Part shown: piece by piece, positions 40,194-48,783 of the stretch
Layout: each line of letters opens with the position of its first letter
Position numbering within the stretch: the first letter of the stretch is position 1
Notes under the pieces: generated by a model
What the model was told of the DNA's origin: nothing
The model's input: the letters and a program-made list of their open reading frames with translations, nothing else
Databases searched by the model: none
Source: Bog-473 sp963788125
Lineage (GTDB): Bacteria > Actinomycetota > Acidimicrobiia > Acidimicrobiales > RAAP-2
Assembly: GCA_963788125.1 (NCBI GenBank)
Contig: CAWBFN010000001.1
Location: forward strand, 372,001-436,000
Reading direction: 5' to 3'
DNA length: 64,000 bases
Program-made: the position numbers and the translations under genes

Positions 40194-41044
40194 GCGAGTT
40201 CCTCGTAGTGACGGGGATGTCGGGCGCGGGTCGTTCGACCGCGGCGGCGTCCCTCGAAGACCTGGGGTGGTTCGTCATCGACAACCTGCCGGCCGCCCTG
40301 ATCACCAACATGGCCGAGATGATCAACCTCCCGGGTGCCGAGATGGACCGGGTGGCGCTGGTCATAGGCCGGGGCGGGTCGGAGTACTTCGACGAGCTGC
40401 CCGAGGTCCTGGCCGCGCTGCGGTCCAACGGGAACCGGGTACGGGTCCTCTTCCTCGATGCCAGCGACGACGTCCTCATCAGGCGCTACGAGGGCACCCG
40501 CCGCCGCCATCCACTGGCGGCCCGTGGGGTGGAGGAGTCGATCGCCGACGAGCGGCGGCTGCTGGCGCCCGTGCGCGACCAGGCCGATCTGCTCATCGAC
40601 ACCGGGGAGCTGAACACGAACCAGCTGCGCACGAGGGTGATAGAGGCGTTCGGCGACGAGGGCGGCGCCTCGGCCATGCAGACGACGGTGGTGTCCTTCG
40701 GCTACAAGTTCGGCCTCCCCCTCGATGTCGACCTGGTCTTCGACTGCCGTTTCCTCCCCAATCCGTTCTGGATCGAGGAGCTGCGGCCGTTCAGCGGGTT
40801 GGATGCCCCGGTGCGCGACTACGTGCTCTCCCACCCCGAGGCCACGGACTTCCTGGAGAAGGTCGACGGGCTGCTGGCCGGGATCCTCCCCTCGTTCGTG
40901 CGGGAGGGCAAGTCCTACCTCACGATCGCGCTGGGCTGCACCGGAGGCCGGCACCGCTCGGTGACGCTGGCCGAGGCGCTGGGCGAGCGGTTCAGCGAGC
41001 GCGGCCACCCGGTGTCCGTCTTCCATCGTGACGTGGACCGGTGA
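40190..41044 (+). CDS. rapZ: RapZ/YvcJ-family nucleotide-binding protein
   Basis: 284 residues. Walker A is GMSGAGRST (Arg instead of Lys, normal for actinobacterial members) and a Walker B-like VRVLFLDASDD is seen. The C-terminal domain has SFGYKFGLPLDVDLVFDCRFLPNPFW and the strongly conserved CTGGRHRSVTLAE. In E. coli RapZ controls glmS by guiding RNase E to GlmZ; in Actinobacteria the role is less clear but links to cell-wall precursor supply. GTG start overlaps uvrC; its stop overlaps yvcK (GTGA). Confidence 0.92.
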   Translation: MSEFLVVTGMSGAGRSTAAASLEDLGWFVIDNLPAALITNMAEMINLPGAEMDRVALVIGRGGSEYFDELPEVLAALRSNGNRVRVLFLDASDDVLIRRYEGTRRRHPLAARGVEESIADERRLLAPVRDQADLLIDTGELNTNQLRTRVIEAFGDEGGASAMQTTVVSFGYKFGLPLDVDLVFDCRFLPNPFWIEELRPFSGLDAPVRDYVLSHPEATDFLEKVDGLLAGILPSFVREGKSYLTIALGCTGGRHRSVTLAEALGERFSERGHPVSVFHRDVDR

Positions 41045-41907
41045 CGCGACCGGCGGTGGTGGCACTGGGAGGGGGCCACGGCACGGCGGTGACCCTGCAC
41101 GCCGCCCGCCGCTACGCCGGCCTGCTCACCGCGGTGGTCTCGGTGGCCGACGACGGGGGATCGAGCGGGCGGCTGCGGGAGATCCTCAACGTGGTGGCCC
41201 TGGGCGATCTCCGCAAATGCCTCATCGCCCTGGCCGCTCCGGGCTCCCCGCTGGCGTCGGCGTTCGAGCATCGCTTCGACGAGGGGGAGCTGGCGGGCCA
41301 CGCCCTCGGCAACCTGATCCTGGCCGGGCTGATCGAGGCCACGGGCGACCTGGTGTCCGGCGTGCGGGCCGCGGCCGACCTGCTGGGGGCCGCCGGCGAC
41401 GTCCTCCCGGCCACCACCGAGCTCGTCGTGCTCAAGGCGGAGTCGGACAGCGGTCAGGTGGCCGGGCAGGTGGCCGTCTCCCGCGCCGGCAACATCCGCA
41501 CGGTGTCGCTGGTCCCCCGAGACGCCCAGCCGCCGGCCCTGGCCGTCGAGAGGATCCTGGGGGCCGACCAGATCGTCATCGGGCCCGGGTCGCTCTTCAC
41601 CAGCGTGCTGGCGGCCGCCGCCGTGGGCGGGATCGCGGAGGCCGTGGCCCGCTCACGGGCGCAACGCGTCTATGTCTGCAACCTCCGCCCGCAGCTCCCC
41701 GAAACGGCCGGGCTCGACGTTGCCGCACACGTAGAAGCTCTGAGCAGGCATAATGTATCCGTGGACGTCGTCGTATGCGATACGAGTTGTGGAATGCCAC
41801 TCGGCCAATTGGGTATTTCGGCCCTGGATATCCCCCTCACAGATGGGAATGCTCTTGTACACAGTCCCGTCAAACTGGCGCAAGCCCTCGAAAGTCTGCT
41901 GGCATAG
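41041..41907 (+). CDS. yvcK: YvcK/CofD-like protein, gluconeogenesis and cell-shape factor
   Basis: 288 residues. The N-terminus has ALGGGHGTAVTLHAARRY and VSVADDGGSSGRLRE, then GDLRKCLIALA, HALGNLILAGL and IGPGSLFTSVLAA, the UDP-sugar binding motifs of YvcK. The family affects carbon flow toward peptidoglycan precursors. It overlaps rapZ by 4 bases. Usually whiA follows; here gap begins 24 bases later. The last 167 bases (41741-41907) are about 54 percent GC by hand count (90 of 167), clearly below the gene body, with codons such as AAT, TGT and ATT that are rare elsewhere. Confidence 0.9.
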   Translation: MTRPAVVALGGGHGTAVTLHAARRYAGLLTAVVSVADDGGSSGRLREILNVVALGDLRKCLIALAAPGSPLASAFEHRFDEGELAGHALGNLILAGLIEATGDLVSGVRAAADLLGAAGDVLPATTELVVLKAESDSGQVAGQVAVSRAGNIRTVSLVPRDAQPPALAVERILGADQIVIGPGSLFTSVLAAAAVGGIAEAVARSRAQRVYVCNLRPQLPETAGLDVAAHVEALSRHNVSVDVVVCDTSCGMPLGQLGISALDIPLTDGNALVHSPVKLAQALESLLA

Positions 41908-41931
41908 TCGTCGAACAGGAAGAAGGTCCGG

Positions 41932-42948
41932 ATGACAGTGAGGGTCGGCATCAACGGTTTCGGGCGCATCGGGCGGAACTTCCTCCGCGCCGCCCTGGCG
42001 ACTGGAGCCGATCTCGAGGTGGTCGGGGTCAACGACCTGACCTCACCCGAGACCCTGGCCCATTTGCTGCGCTACGACTCGACCCAGGGGCGCATGCCGG
42101 TCCCGGTGGACGTCGAGGGCGGCGACCTGTTGGTCGGGGAGCACCACATCCGGGTGCTGGCCGAGCGCGAGCCCGAGCAGCTGCCCTGGGGAGCGCTGGG
42201 CGCCGATGTCGTCATTGAGTCGACGGGCAAGTTCACGACGCGGGCCGATGCGGCGGGCCACCTGCACGGCACGGTGCGCCGGGTCATCATTTCGGCGCCC
42301 TCCAAGGACGCTGATGCCACCTTCGTCATCGGAGTCAACGACGACGAGTTCGACCCGGAGAAGCACATCGTGGTCTCCAACGCGTCGTGCACCACCAACT
42401 GCTTCGTGCCGATGGTCAAGGTCCTCGACGACCGGTTCGAGATCGTCAGCGGCCTGATGACGACGGTGCACGCGTACACCAACGACCAGAACCTTCTCGA
42501 CCTGACCCACACCGACCTGCGCCGGGCGCGGGCCGGTGCCGTCAACATCGTCCCCAGCTCGACCGGGGCCGCCCGGGCCACCAGCCGTGTGCTGTCGGCC
42601 ATGAAGGGCCGGCTCGACGGCATGTCCCTGCGGGTGCCGGTGCCGGCCGGCTCCATCACCGACTTCACCGCTGTGGTGCGGGGCAACCCGACGGTGGCCG
42701 AGGTCAACGCCGCCTTCGCCGAGGCCGCGGCCAAGCCCCCACTGGACCGCGTCCTCGACTACACCGAAGACCCACTGGTCTCCAGCGACATCGTGGGCAC
42801 CGCCGCGTCGTGCACGTTCGACGCCGGCCTCACCATCGTGCAGCCGATCGACCACGCGCTCTCACTGGTGAAGGTGGAGGGCTGGTACGACAACGAGTGG
42901 GGGTACTCGAACCGGCTTGTCGACCTGACCCTGCTGGTAGGGGCCTGA
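41932..42948 (+). CDS. gap: Glyceraldehyde-3-phosphate dehydrogenase
   Basis: 338 residues. NAD-binding start VRVGINGFGRIGRNFLRAA; catalytic Cys in SNASCTTNCFVP; His in TTVHAYTNDQ; phosphate-binding SSTGAARA; C-terminal WYDNEWGYSNRLVDL. Type I glycolytic enzyme; residues after the glycine fold (VGVNDL) favour NAD over NADP. A GGAAGAAGG Shine-Dalgarno precedes the ATG. It heads a gap-pgk-tpiA-secG run with spacings of 4, -1 and 0 bases. Confidence 0.97.
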   Translation: MTVRVGINGFGRIGRNFLRAALATGADLEVVGVNDLTSPETLAHLLRYDSTQGRMPVPVDVEGGDLLVGEHHIRVLAEREPEQLPWGALGADVVIESTGKFTTRADAAGHLHGTVRRVIISAPSKDADATFVIGVNDDEFDPEKHIVVSNASCTTNCFVPMVKVLDDRFEIVSGLMTTVHAYTNDQNLLDLTHTDLRRARAGAVNIVPSSTGAARATSRVLSAMKGRLDGMSLRVPVPAGSITDFTAVVRGNPTVAEVNAAFAEAAAKPPLDRVLDYTEDPLVSSDIVGTAASCTFDAGLTIVQPIDHALSLVKVEGWYDNEWGYSNRLVDLTLLVGA

Positions 42949-42952
42949 GCCG

Positions 42953-44119
42953 GTGACCACCCCGGCCCGGCTCCCGCTCCTCGGTGATCTTCCTGATCTC
43001 GAAGGAAAGCGGGTCCTGGTCCGGGTCGACTTCAACGTTCCCCTCCACATCGGGATCGACGGGCGGGCCACCGTGGCCGACGACTTCCGGATCACGGCCG
43101 CGCTGCCGACGCTGCGCTGGCTGCTGGACCAGGGCGCCGAGGTGGTGGCCATCTCGCATCTCGGGCGACCGGCCGACACACGGGACCCGCGCTGGGAGAT
43201 GGACCCGGTACGCGAGCGGCTCGACGCGCTCTGCCCCGGGGTCGAATTGGGCGAGAACCTGCGTTTCGAGCCGGGCGAGAAGCGCAACGATCCGGCCTTC
43301 GTGGCCTCACTGATAGAGGGTTTCGACGTCTACGTGAACGAGGCCTTCGGTGTGGCGCACCGCGCCCACGCCTCTATCGTCGGGCCGCCGCGGTTCCTGC
43401 CCAGCGCCGCCGGCTTGCGCCTGGCCCGCGAGGTCGAGGTCCTGGGGCGCATCCTCGAATGCCCGGCCCGACCCTTCGTGGCCGTGGTCGGCGGGGCCAA
43501 GGTGGCGGACAAGATCGAGGTCCTCAACGCGCTGGCCACCAAGGTGGACACGCTGGTGGTCGGTGGCGGCATGGCCTTCACCTTCCTGGCCGCGCAGGGG
43601 CGCCGCGTGGGGAGCTCACTGTTCGACGCCGGTCACCTCGAGGACTGCCGTGCACTTCTCGACTCGGGGCTCGAGATCCTCCTGCCGACCGACATCCGCG
43701 CGCTCGAGCCGGGTGGGACCTTCGGCGCCGGGGGGATCGGGTCCCGCGGAGGGGTCAAGGTCATAGAGGGCGATCTTCCCGACGGATGGACCGGGCTCGA
43801 CATCGGGCCCGATTCGGCCGCCGCCTTCGCAGACGTCGTGCGACAGGCGGGGACCGTTCTGTGGAACGGACCGTTGGGCGCCTTCGAGGACGCTCGCTTC
43901 GCCGGCGGCACGCGGGTGGTGGCCCAGGCGGTCGCCGAGTCCAAGGGCTTCTCCGTCGTAGGCGGCGGGGACAGCGCCAGTGCCCTCGAAGAGCTCCGGC
44001 TGTGCGACCAGGTGAGCTTCCTGTCCACCGGCGGGGGAGCATCGCTGGCTTTCATCGAGCGCGGCGGAGAGCTGCCCGCCCTCGATGCGTTGCGTCACGC
44101 ATCGAACGCCCCACGGTAG
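42953..44119 (+). CDS. pgk: Phosphoglycerate kinase
   Basis: 388 residues, GTG start 4 bases after gap. N-terminal substrate loop GKRVLVRVDFNVPL, basic patch ISHLGRP, ENLRFEPGEKRND and FVNEAFG-type VNEAFGVAHRAHAS; hinge VVGGAKVADKIEVL; nucleotide domain GGGMAFTFLAAQG and the C-terminal GGGDSASAL plus LSTGGGASLAFIE. Catalyses ATP formation from 1,3-bisphosphoglycerate. Its TAG stop shares its last G with the tpiA GTG start. Confidence 0.97.
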   Translation: MTTPARLPLLGDLPDLEGKRVLVRVDFNVPLHIGIDGRATVADDFRITAALPTLRWLLDQGAEVVAISHLGRPADTRDPRWEMDPVRERLDALCPGVELGENLRFEPGEKRNDPAFVASLIEGFDVYVNEAFGVAHRAHASIVGPPRFLPSAAGLRLAREVEVLGRILECPARPFVAVVGGAKVADKIEVLNALATKVDTLVVGGGMAFTFLAAQGRRVGSSLFDAGHLEDCRALLDSGLEILLPTDIRALEPGGTFGAGGIGSRGGVKVIEGDLPDGWTGLDIGPDSAAAFADVVRQAGTVLWNGPLGAFEDARFAGGTRVVAQAVAESKGFSVVGGGDSASALEELRLCDQVSFLSTGGGASLAFIERGGELPALDALRHASNAPR

Positions 44120-44907
44120 TGGCCGGTCGGCGCCCGCTGATCAGCGGGAACTGGAAGATGCATCACGATCACATAGAGGCGCTGCACATGGTGCGCGATC
44201 TCGGACTGCGCCTCAAGCCCGAGGACGTCGCGGCGGTGGATGTCTCGGTCCACCCTCCGTTCACCGACCTGCGCACCGTCCAGACGTTGGTCGAGAAGGA
44301 GGCCATCCCCGTGCAGCTGGGCGCCCAGCACTGCTCCGACGAGGACGCCGGCGCCCGCACCGGGGAGGTCAGCCCGCACATGTTGGCGCGGCTGGGGACC
44401 CGGTACGTGATTGTGGGGCACTCGGAACGGCGCACCCTGTTCGGCATGTCGGATGCCACGGTGGCGGCGACGCTCAAGGCGGTGCTGCGCCACGCCATGG
44501 TCCCCATCGTCTGCGTGGGGGAGACCGAAGCGGAACGGGCCGCAGGACGCACGGAGGCGAAGCTGGAAGAGCAGGTGCTCTCCGCACTCGAGGGCCTGTC
44601 GCCCGAGCTGGTCGGCGGCCTGGTCGTGGCCTACGAGCCGTTGTGGGCCATCGGCACCGGGCAGGCGGCGTCGGCGATGGACGCCGAAGACGCCAGCGTC
44701 TTCATCCGGGCCCTGGTGGGCAAGGTGGCGGGCCAGCCGGCCGCGGACGCGGTGCGCATCCAGTACGGGGGCTCGGTCCAGGCGGAGAACGCCGCAGACT
44801 TCATGTCGGAACCGGACGTCGACGGCCTCCTGGTGGGCGGGGCGAGCCTGCAGGCGGGCACCTTCCTTGACGTTATTCGGGCCGGCGGCGCCTGCTACCG
44901 TTCCTGA
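44119..44907 (+). CDS. tpiA: Triosephosphate isomerase
   Basis: 262 residues from the GTG at 44119, which overlaps the pgk stop by one base. ISGNWKMHHDH carries the catalytic Lys, VIVGHSERR the His, and AYEPLWAIGTG the catalytic Glu and flexible loop; IQYGGSVQAENA and LVGGASL form the phosphate site. Family-typical length. Frame upstream of 44119 is open but antisense-like pgk sequence, so the overlap start is preferred. secG begins at the base after its stop. Confidence 0.96.
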   Translation: MAGRRPLISGNWKMHHDHIEALHMVRDLGLRLKPEDVAAVDVSVHPPFTDLRTVQTLVEKEAIPVQLGAQHCSDEDAGARTGEVSPHMLARLGTRYVIVGHSERRTLFGMSDATVAATLKAVLRHAMVPIVCVGETEAERAAGRTEAKLEEQVLSALEGLSPELVGGLVVAYEPLWAIGTGQAASAMDAEDASVFIRALVGKVAGQPAADAVRIQYGGSVQAENAADFMSEPDVDGLLVGGASLQAGTFLDVIRAGGACYRS

Positions 44908-45144
44908 GTGTCCTTCGTCACCTGGATCTACATCGTCATTGAGGTGCTCTCGGCCCTCGGTCTGATCTTCCTCATCCTGATGCACAGCGGCAAGGGCGGC
45001 GGCCTGTCGGACATGTTCGGCGGCAGCGTGGGCGCGGCGGCACAGGGCTCCACGGTGGTCGAGCGCAACCTGGACCGCATCACGGTCACCGTGGCCATCA
45101 TCTTCACCTTCGCGACCCTCACACTCGGCCTACGCCTGCAGTGA
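44908..45144 (+). CDS. secG: SecG preprotein translocase subunit
   Basis: 78 residues, two membrane helices (about 4-24 and 55-74) joined by a cytoplasmic loop with GKGGGLSDMFGGS, the family signature. It associates with SecYE. GTG start immediately follows tpiA. A TACCGT box lies 6 bases upstream inside the tpiA end, so an additional leaderless transcript is possible. Its stop overlaps the next gene by 4 bases. Confidence 0.92.
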   Translation: MSFVTWIYIVIEVLSALGLIFLILMHSGKGGGLSDMFGGSVGAAAQGSTVVERNLDRITVTVAIIFTFATLTLGLRLQ

Positions 45145-46943
45145 CGCACCGGGGCCGTTGGCCCGGGTGCGTTCTGGCGCTGGCGTTCCTCGCCGCCGGC
45201 TGCGGCGGGGCTGCATCGAGTTCTCAGACGACGGTCACCTACGTCGGCGTCACCGGTGGTTCCATCTCCTACGGGATGACCCAGCGGCCGACCGGGTGCA
45301 ACCCGAACACGCCGGGGGGTGACACGCCGGCCACCCTGCAGGTGTTGGGCGCGGTGCTCCCCAGCCCGTACGTGGTGAACTTGAACGGCGGCGTCTCGGC
45401 GAACCCCAACCTGATCGTGCAGGCCGAGCTGGTCAGTGCCGCGCCCGCTCCCGAGAAGATCGTGTACAGCCTGAACCCCGACGCCGTGTGGTCGGACGGC
45501 GTGCCGATCACGGCCAAGGACTTCATTTACGCGTGGCAGCAGCAGCGCGGCGGCCTGTTGTCGCAGCCGAACGCCGCGGCCAGCATCGCCGGGTACCGCG
45601 ACATCGGCTCCATCACCGGGAGCGACAAGGGCCGGACGGTGACCGTCGTCTTCCGGACCCCGTTCGCCGACTGGCAGATGCTCTTCGCCAACCTGCTGCC
45701 GGCCCACGTCATGGAGAAGGCGGGCTGGGACCCCGCCTGTACCACGGTCGACCCCTCCATCGACCTCTCCGGGGGCCCCTTCCGGATAACCAGTGTCACG
45801 CCGACGGCCATCGTGCTCGGAACGAATCCGCGTTGGTGGGGGACCAAGCCGGACGTCCGGACCATCACGGTGCACATCGCCTCCGGCACCCAACAGCTGG
45901 CCCAGTGGGTGGCGTCCAATTTCGTGCAGGTCGCCCTGCCCACCGCCATCACCCCGACCTTCCTGGACCAGATGACATCGCTGCCCAGCGTGGAGAGCAA
46001 CGTCCAGCTGTCGCCCACCTTCTTGCAGCTCCAGATGGCGAGCGGCGCGACGAGCACGCTCTCCGCCAACGTCCGCTTCGCCATCGCCCTGTCCGTCGAC
46101 CGGCAGGCCCTGGTGAACCAGCAGGCGGCCTGGGCCCTCTCCAGCGTGGAGGTGGCGTCCAGCAACATCTACGCGCAGGGGGAGTCCGGCTACCACGCCG
46201 CCCCCCTGACGACCACCACCACCACGCCCGGCGCGGCCCCGACCACGCCCACCTCGACGTCGACCACGGCCATCGTCCAGGGCGGGAGCGTCAACTTCCC
46301 CATCACGCCCGACCCCACGGAGGTCGCCGACCTCATGGGCGTGTCCGGCTTCGCGCGCACCGCTCCCGGTGACTGGCTCAACGTGCTGGGTCAACCGCTG
46401 ACGATCCACCTGGTGGTGGACGAAGGAGATCCCTGGGCGGCCGACACGGCGCCCCAGCTGCAGGAACAGTTGGAAGACGCCGGATTCGCCGTCACCCTCT
46501 CCCTCGCCCCCAGTGCCGCTGCGGCCGGGCAGGCCCTGGCCGACGGATCGGCCGACGCGGCCCTCATACCGCAGACCACCTCACCCTTCCTGAGCCAGAC
46601 CGTGGCCTGGTACACCGATCTGCTGGGTCCTCCCGGTCAGAACGGCTCGGAGAACTGGACCAACTACGACAACAGCACCTTCAACAGCACGGTGGTCGCG
46701 GCGTCGCAGCAGCTCAACCCGGTCACCGCGGCGAAAGGCTACGTGGTGGCGGACACCCAACTCTGGAGCGACGTGGTCGCGCTCCCACTGTTCACCGAGC
46801 CGAGCGTCCTCATCTGGAGCCGCAAGGTGGGCGGAGTGTCGCAACCTGCATCGAGCAACAGCCTCCTGTGGTACGCGCAGTACTGGGCGGTCCGGGTCCC
46901 CGAATCGACGAGCAACACGACCCCGACACTCCCGAATCCGTGA
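45141..46943 (+). CDS. Peptide/nickel-type ABC transporter substrate-binding lipoprotein (SBP_bac_5)
   Basis: 600 residues. The signal peptide ends in the lipobox LAAGC (Cys about residue 21), so the mature protein is lipid anchored. The fold markers include ELVSAAPAPEKIVYSLNPDAVWSDG (here split: VYSLNPDAVWSDG then ITAKDFIYAWQ), typical of DppA/OppA-like proteins. A Thr/Pro-rich insert near residues 352-372 (runs of T, then PTSTST) is unusual and looks like a linker. No permease or ATPase genes are adjacent; the carrier partners must be elsewhere. It overlaps secG by 4 bases and is the last protein gene before the tRNA. Confidence 0.85.
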   Translation: MTHRGRWPGCVLALAFLAAGCGGAASSSQTTVTYVGVTGGSISYGMTQRPTGCNPNTPGGDTPATLQVLGAVLPSPYVVNLNGGVSANPNLIVQAELVSAAPAPEKIVYSLNPDAVWSDGVPITAKDFIYAWQQQRGGLLSQPNAAASIAGYRDIGSITGSDKGRTVTVVFRTPFADWQMLFANLLPAHVMEKAGWDPACTTVDPSIDLSGGPFRITSVTPTAIVLGTNPRWWGTKPDVRTITVHIASGTQQLAQWVASNFVQVALPTAITPTFLDQMTSLPSVESNVQLSPTFLQLQMASGATSTLSANVRFAIALSVDRQALVNQQAAWALSSVEVASSNIYAQGESGYHAAPLTTTTTTPGAAPTTPTSTSTTAIVQGGSVNFPITPDPTEVADLMGVSGFARTAPGDWLNVLGQPLTIHLVVDEGDPWAADTAPQLQEQLEDAGFAVTLSLAPSAAAAGQALADGSADAALIPQTTSPFLSQTVAWYTDLLGPPGQNGSENWTNYDNSTFNSTVVAASQQLNPVTAAKGYVVADTQLWSDVVALPLFTEPSVLIWSRKVGGVSQPASSNSLLWYAQYWAVRVPESTSNTTPTLPNP

Positions 46944-46984
46944 GCGGGCTACGATCTCTGCGCGCTCCTAGGAGACGCAGGCCA

Positions 46985-47071
46985 GTCGGAGTGGCGGAAT
47001 AGGCAGACGCGCCAGCTTGAGGGGCTGGTGCCCGCAAGGGCGTGGGGGTTCAAGTCCCCCCTCCGACACCA
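46985..47071 (+). tRNA. tRNA-Leu (anticodon GAG)
   Basis: 87 bases including an encoded CCA. Acceptor arms GTCGGAG (46985-46991) and CTCCGAC (47061-47067) pair fully; discriminator A then CCA. The anticodon arm is CCAGC-TTGAGGG-GCTGG, loop bases 3-5 GAG, reading CUC/CUU. A long variable arm (TGCCCGCAAGGGCG) marks it as class II, and the T arm is GGGGG-TTCAAGT-CCCCC. It borders the lower-GC accessory region, a common integration point for islands. Confidence 0.97.
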
Positions 47072-47210
47072 GGGTTGAGCTGGGAAAATGGTTTTTGGGT
47101 CGTCGACGGGGGAGAGGCGATGAAGGGCGTCGTGCAACCTACGTGCAATAGTGAGTCCGTAAAGTGGCGTCCCATCGGATCAGCGTTCACTCATGCGAAC
47201 GGTGTTGGAC

Positions 47211-47239
47211 GGCGTCTTCACGGGGTGAGCGCAACGAAC
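47211..47239 (+). repeat. Left terminal inverted repeat of the IS30-like element
   Basis: Begins GGCGTCTTCAC and ends AGCGCAACGAAC; pairs with the reverse complement of 48396-48424. Differences fall at positions 6, 7, 11, 12, 13 and 17. Confidence 0.7.
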
Positions 47240-47275
47240 CTGTGAGAGTGGAACAACCGACACAGGAGGATATTC

Positions 47276-48417
47276 GGGGCAACCCGGCTCACCCAGGAGC
47301 AAAAGTCGTTGGCCTTTCGGCTGAAAAAGCAAGGACTTAGCCAGGTCGATATCGCTCGGCAGATCTGCTGCTCACATGCACTGATCAGCATCATGTTCCG
47401 AGACAAGGCGTCGGCGGTGGGCACACCGGCCCCGTGGACGCCCCGAGAGGGTCGACTGACAATCGATGACCGTGAGCAATCCTGCTCGGCCTCCGGGCAG
47501 GGCAGTCGATCAGCGGGATTGCCACAGCATTGGGCCGCCACCGCTCCAGTGTCACCAGGGAGGTGAATGCCAACGGCGGTCGGGGCGACTACCGGGCCTG
47601 GCGGGCCCACCAGCGAGCCAGGGAGTGCGCCCAGCGGCCCAAACCATGCAAACTTGTCCGTGGACCCCTCCAGCGAGAGGTCACCAGGCGCCTCGAGCAA
47701 CTTTGGTCCCCCCAAGCGATCGCTCGCCGCTTACCGTTGGACTATCCAGATGACCCCGACATGCGCGTGAGCCACGAGACCATCTACCAGTCGCTGTTCG
47801 TCCAGGGCAGGGGTGAGCTGCGTCGCGAGCTCTCGCGCTGCCTTCGCTCGGGTCGTGCGGCCCGAAAGAGTCCGCTGCTGGTGGACGGTCGGCGTCACAT
47901 CTCGAACATGGTGATGATCTCGGATCGTCCCGCTGAAGTTGAGGACAGGGCGGTGCCTGGCCACTGGGAGGGCATCATCAGAGCGAGAAATGCCAGCGCA
48001 GTTGGCACGCTGGTGGAGCGCACCAGCCGGCTGGTGCTGCTCTTGCATCTGAAAGGCGGGGCGACCGCGATCAGTGTCGAGGTGGCCATGCGCAAAGCCA
48101 TCCGCGCACTGCCTGAAGAACTCGTGAAGTCGATCACCTGGGACCAAGGACGCGAGATGTCGAACCACGTAACGTTCACCGTCGCAACCGGTGTGCCGAT
48201 CTACTTCTGCGATCCACACTCGCCCTGGCAGCGGGGATCGAACGAAAACACGAACGGCTTGCTTCGCCAATACATGCCGAAAGGCACCGATCTCTCCAAG
48301 CACTCAGCTGCCGATCTGCGACGGATCCAACGCAGTCTCAATGGTCGACCACGCGCAACCCTCGGCTACATGACACCATTGGAGAAGTTTGCAGAGTTCG
48401 TTGCGCTTACCGGTTGA
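47276..48417 (+). pseudogene. IS30-family transposase, inactive
   Basis: The N-terminal HTH reads RLTQEQKSLAFRLKKQG then LSQVDIARQICCSHALIS; the frame breaks near 47470 (after DDREQ) and continues as ILLGLRAGQSISGIATALGR. The DDE core has HWEG and GTLVERTSRLVLLLHLK, a WDQGREMSNH second Asp and the SPWQRGSNENTNGLLRQYMPKGTDLS end with its Glu. The first catalytic Asp is missing: family members have HWEGDLI and here HWEG is followed directly by IIRARN. A frameshift plus loss of that Asp argues for real decay. The stop lies inside the right inverted repeat. Exact start uncertain; AGGAGG is at 47264-47269. Confidence 0.8.
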
Positions 48418-48424
48418 GAACGCC
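48396..48424 (-). repeat. Right terminal inverted repeat of the IS30-like element
   Basis: Begins GTTCGTTGCGCT on the plus strand; its reverse complement matches the left repeat at 23 of 29 positions. The transposase stop codon (48415-48417) is inside it. Confidence 0.7.
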
Positions 48425-48783
48425 ATGCCCTCTTCGTTAGCGGTTTGTTCCCATTCAGTCCGCTTGACCCTTCGCCTTTCCCTTTGCGCACCACTTCAGA
48501 ATGCCCGATCGAGCGCACGAGCACCAGCAAAGCAAAGCCATCTCTAATCGGCGAGATGACTGGCCGTGGCGAGGAGTGGGCTTCCGCAACTGAGTGGACG
48601 GTGCCCGGAACGACCTGAGCGAATGTTTCGTACGAAGAGTTCAACCTTTCACCCTTTAGCGACTATTCGCCACTGCATTTTCGCCTCGCTCTTGTAGCAG
48701 GCGGATCCACGCTGTTGTGCCGTACATTATTTGGACACCCGGTTAGAGAGCGAGTGGATCCAACAGGAGTACCCGCCAACCCG
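48425..48783. other. Non-coding stretch, no gene recognised
   Basis: 359 bases between the IS30-like element and the esterase stop. GC is visibly lower than in the first 46 kb, with short AT-rich patches. Only short frames without recognisable motifs are present. It may be the remnant of older insertions. Confidence 0.5.

Larger units (their letters stand above)
47211..48424 (+). mobile_element. IS30-family insertion sequence, degenerate
   Basis: About 1.2 kb between terminal inverted repeats at 47211-47239 and 48396-48424 (23 of 29 positions match by eye; the inner 12, AGCGCAACGAAC, are identical). The inner core resembles the CAACGCAAC part of IS30 ends. The enclosed transposase is IS30-like but broken. 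No clear target-site duplication is visible (flanks GAC and ATG). Confidence 0.8.

Noticed and set aside
43459..44118. N-terminal extension of tpiA across pgk
   Set aside because: The extension is out-of-frame pgk sequence; TIM starts at ISGNWKMH a few codons after the GTG at 44119.
47042..47245. Short frame after the tRNA
   Set aside because: Begins inside the tRNA gene and ends in the IS inverted repeat; no motif.
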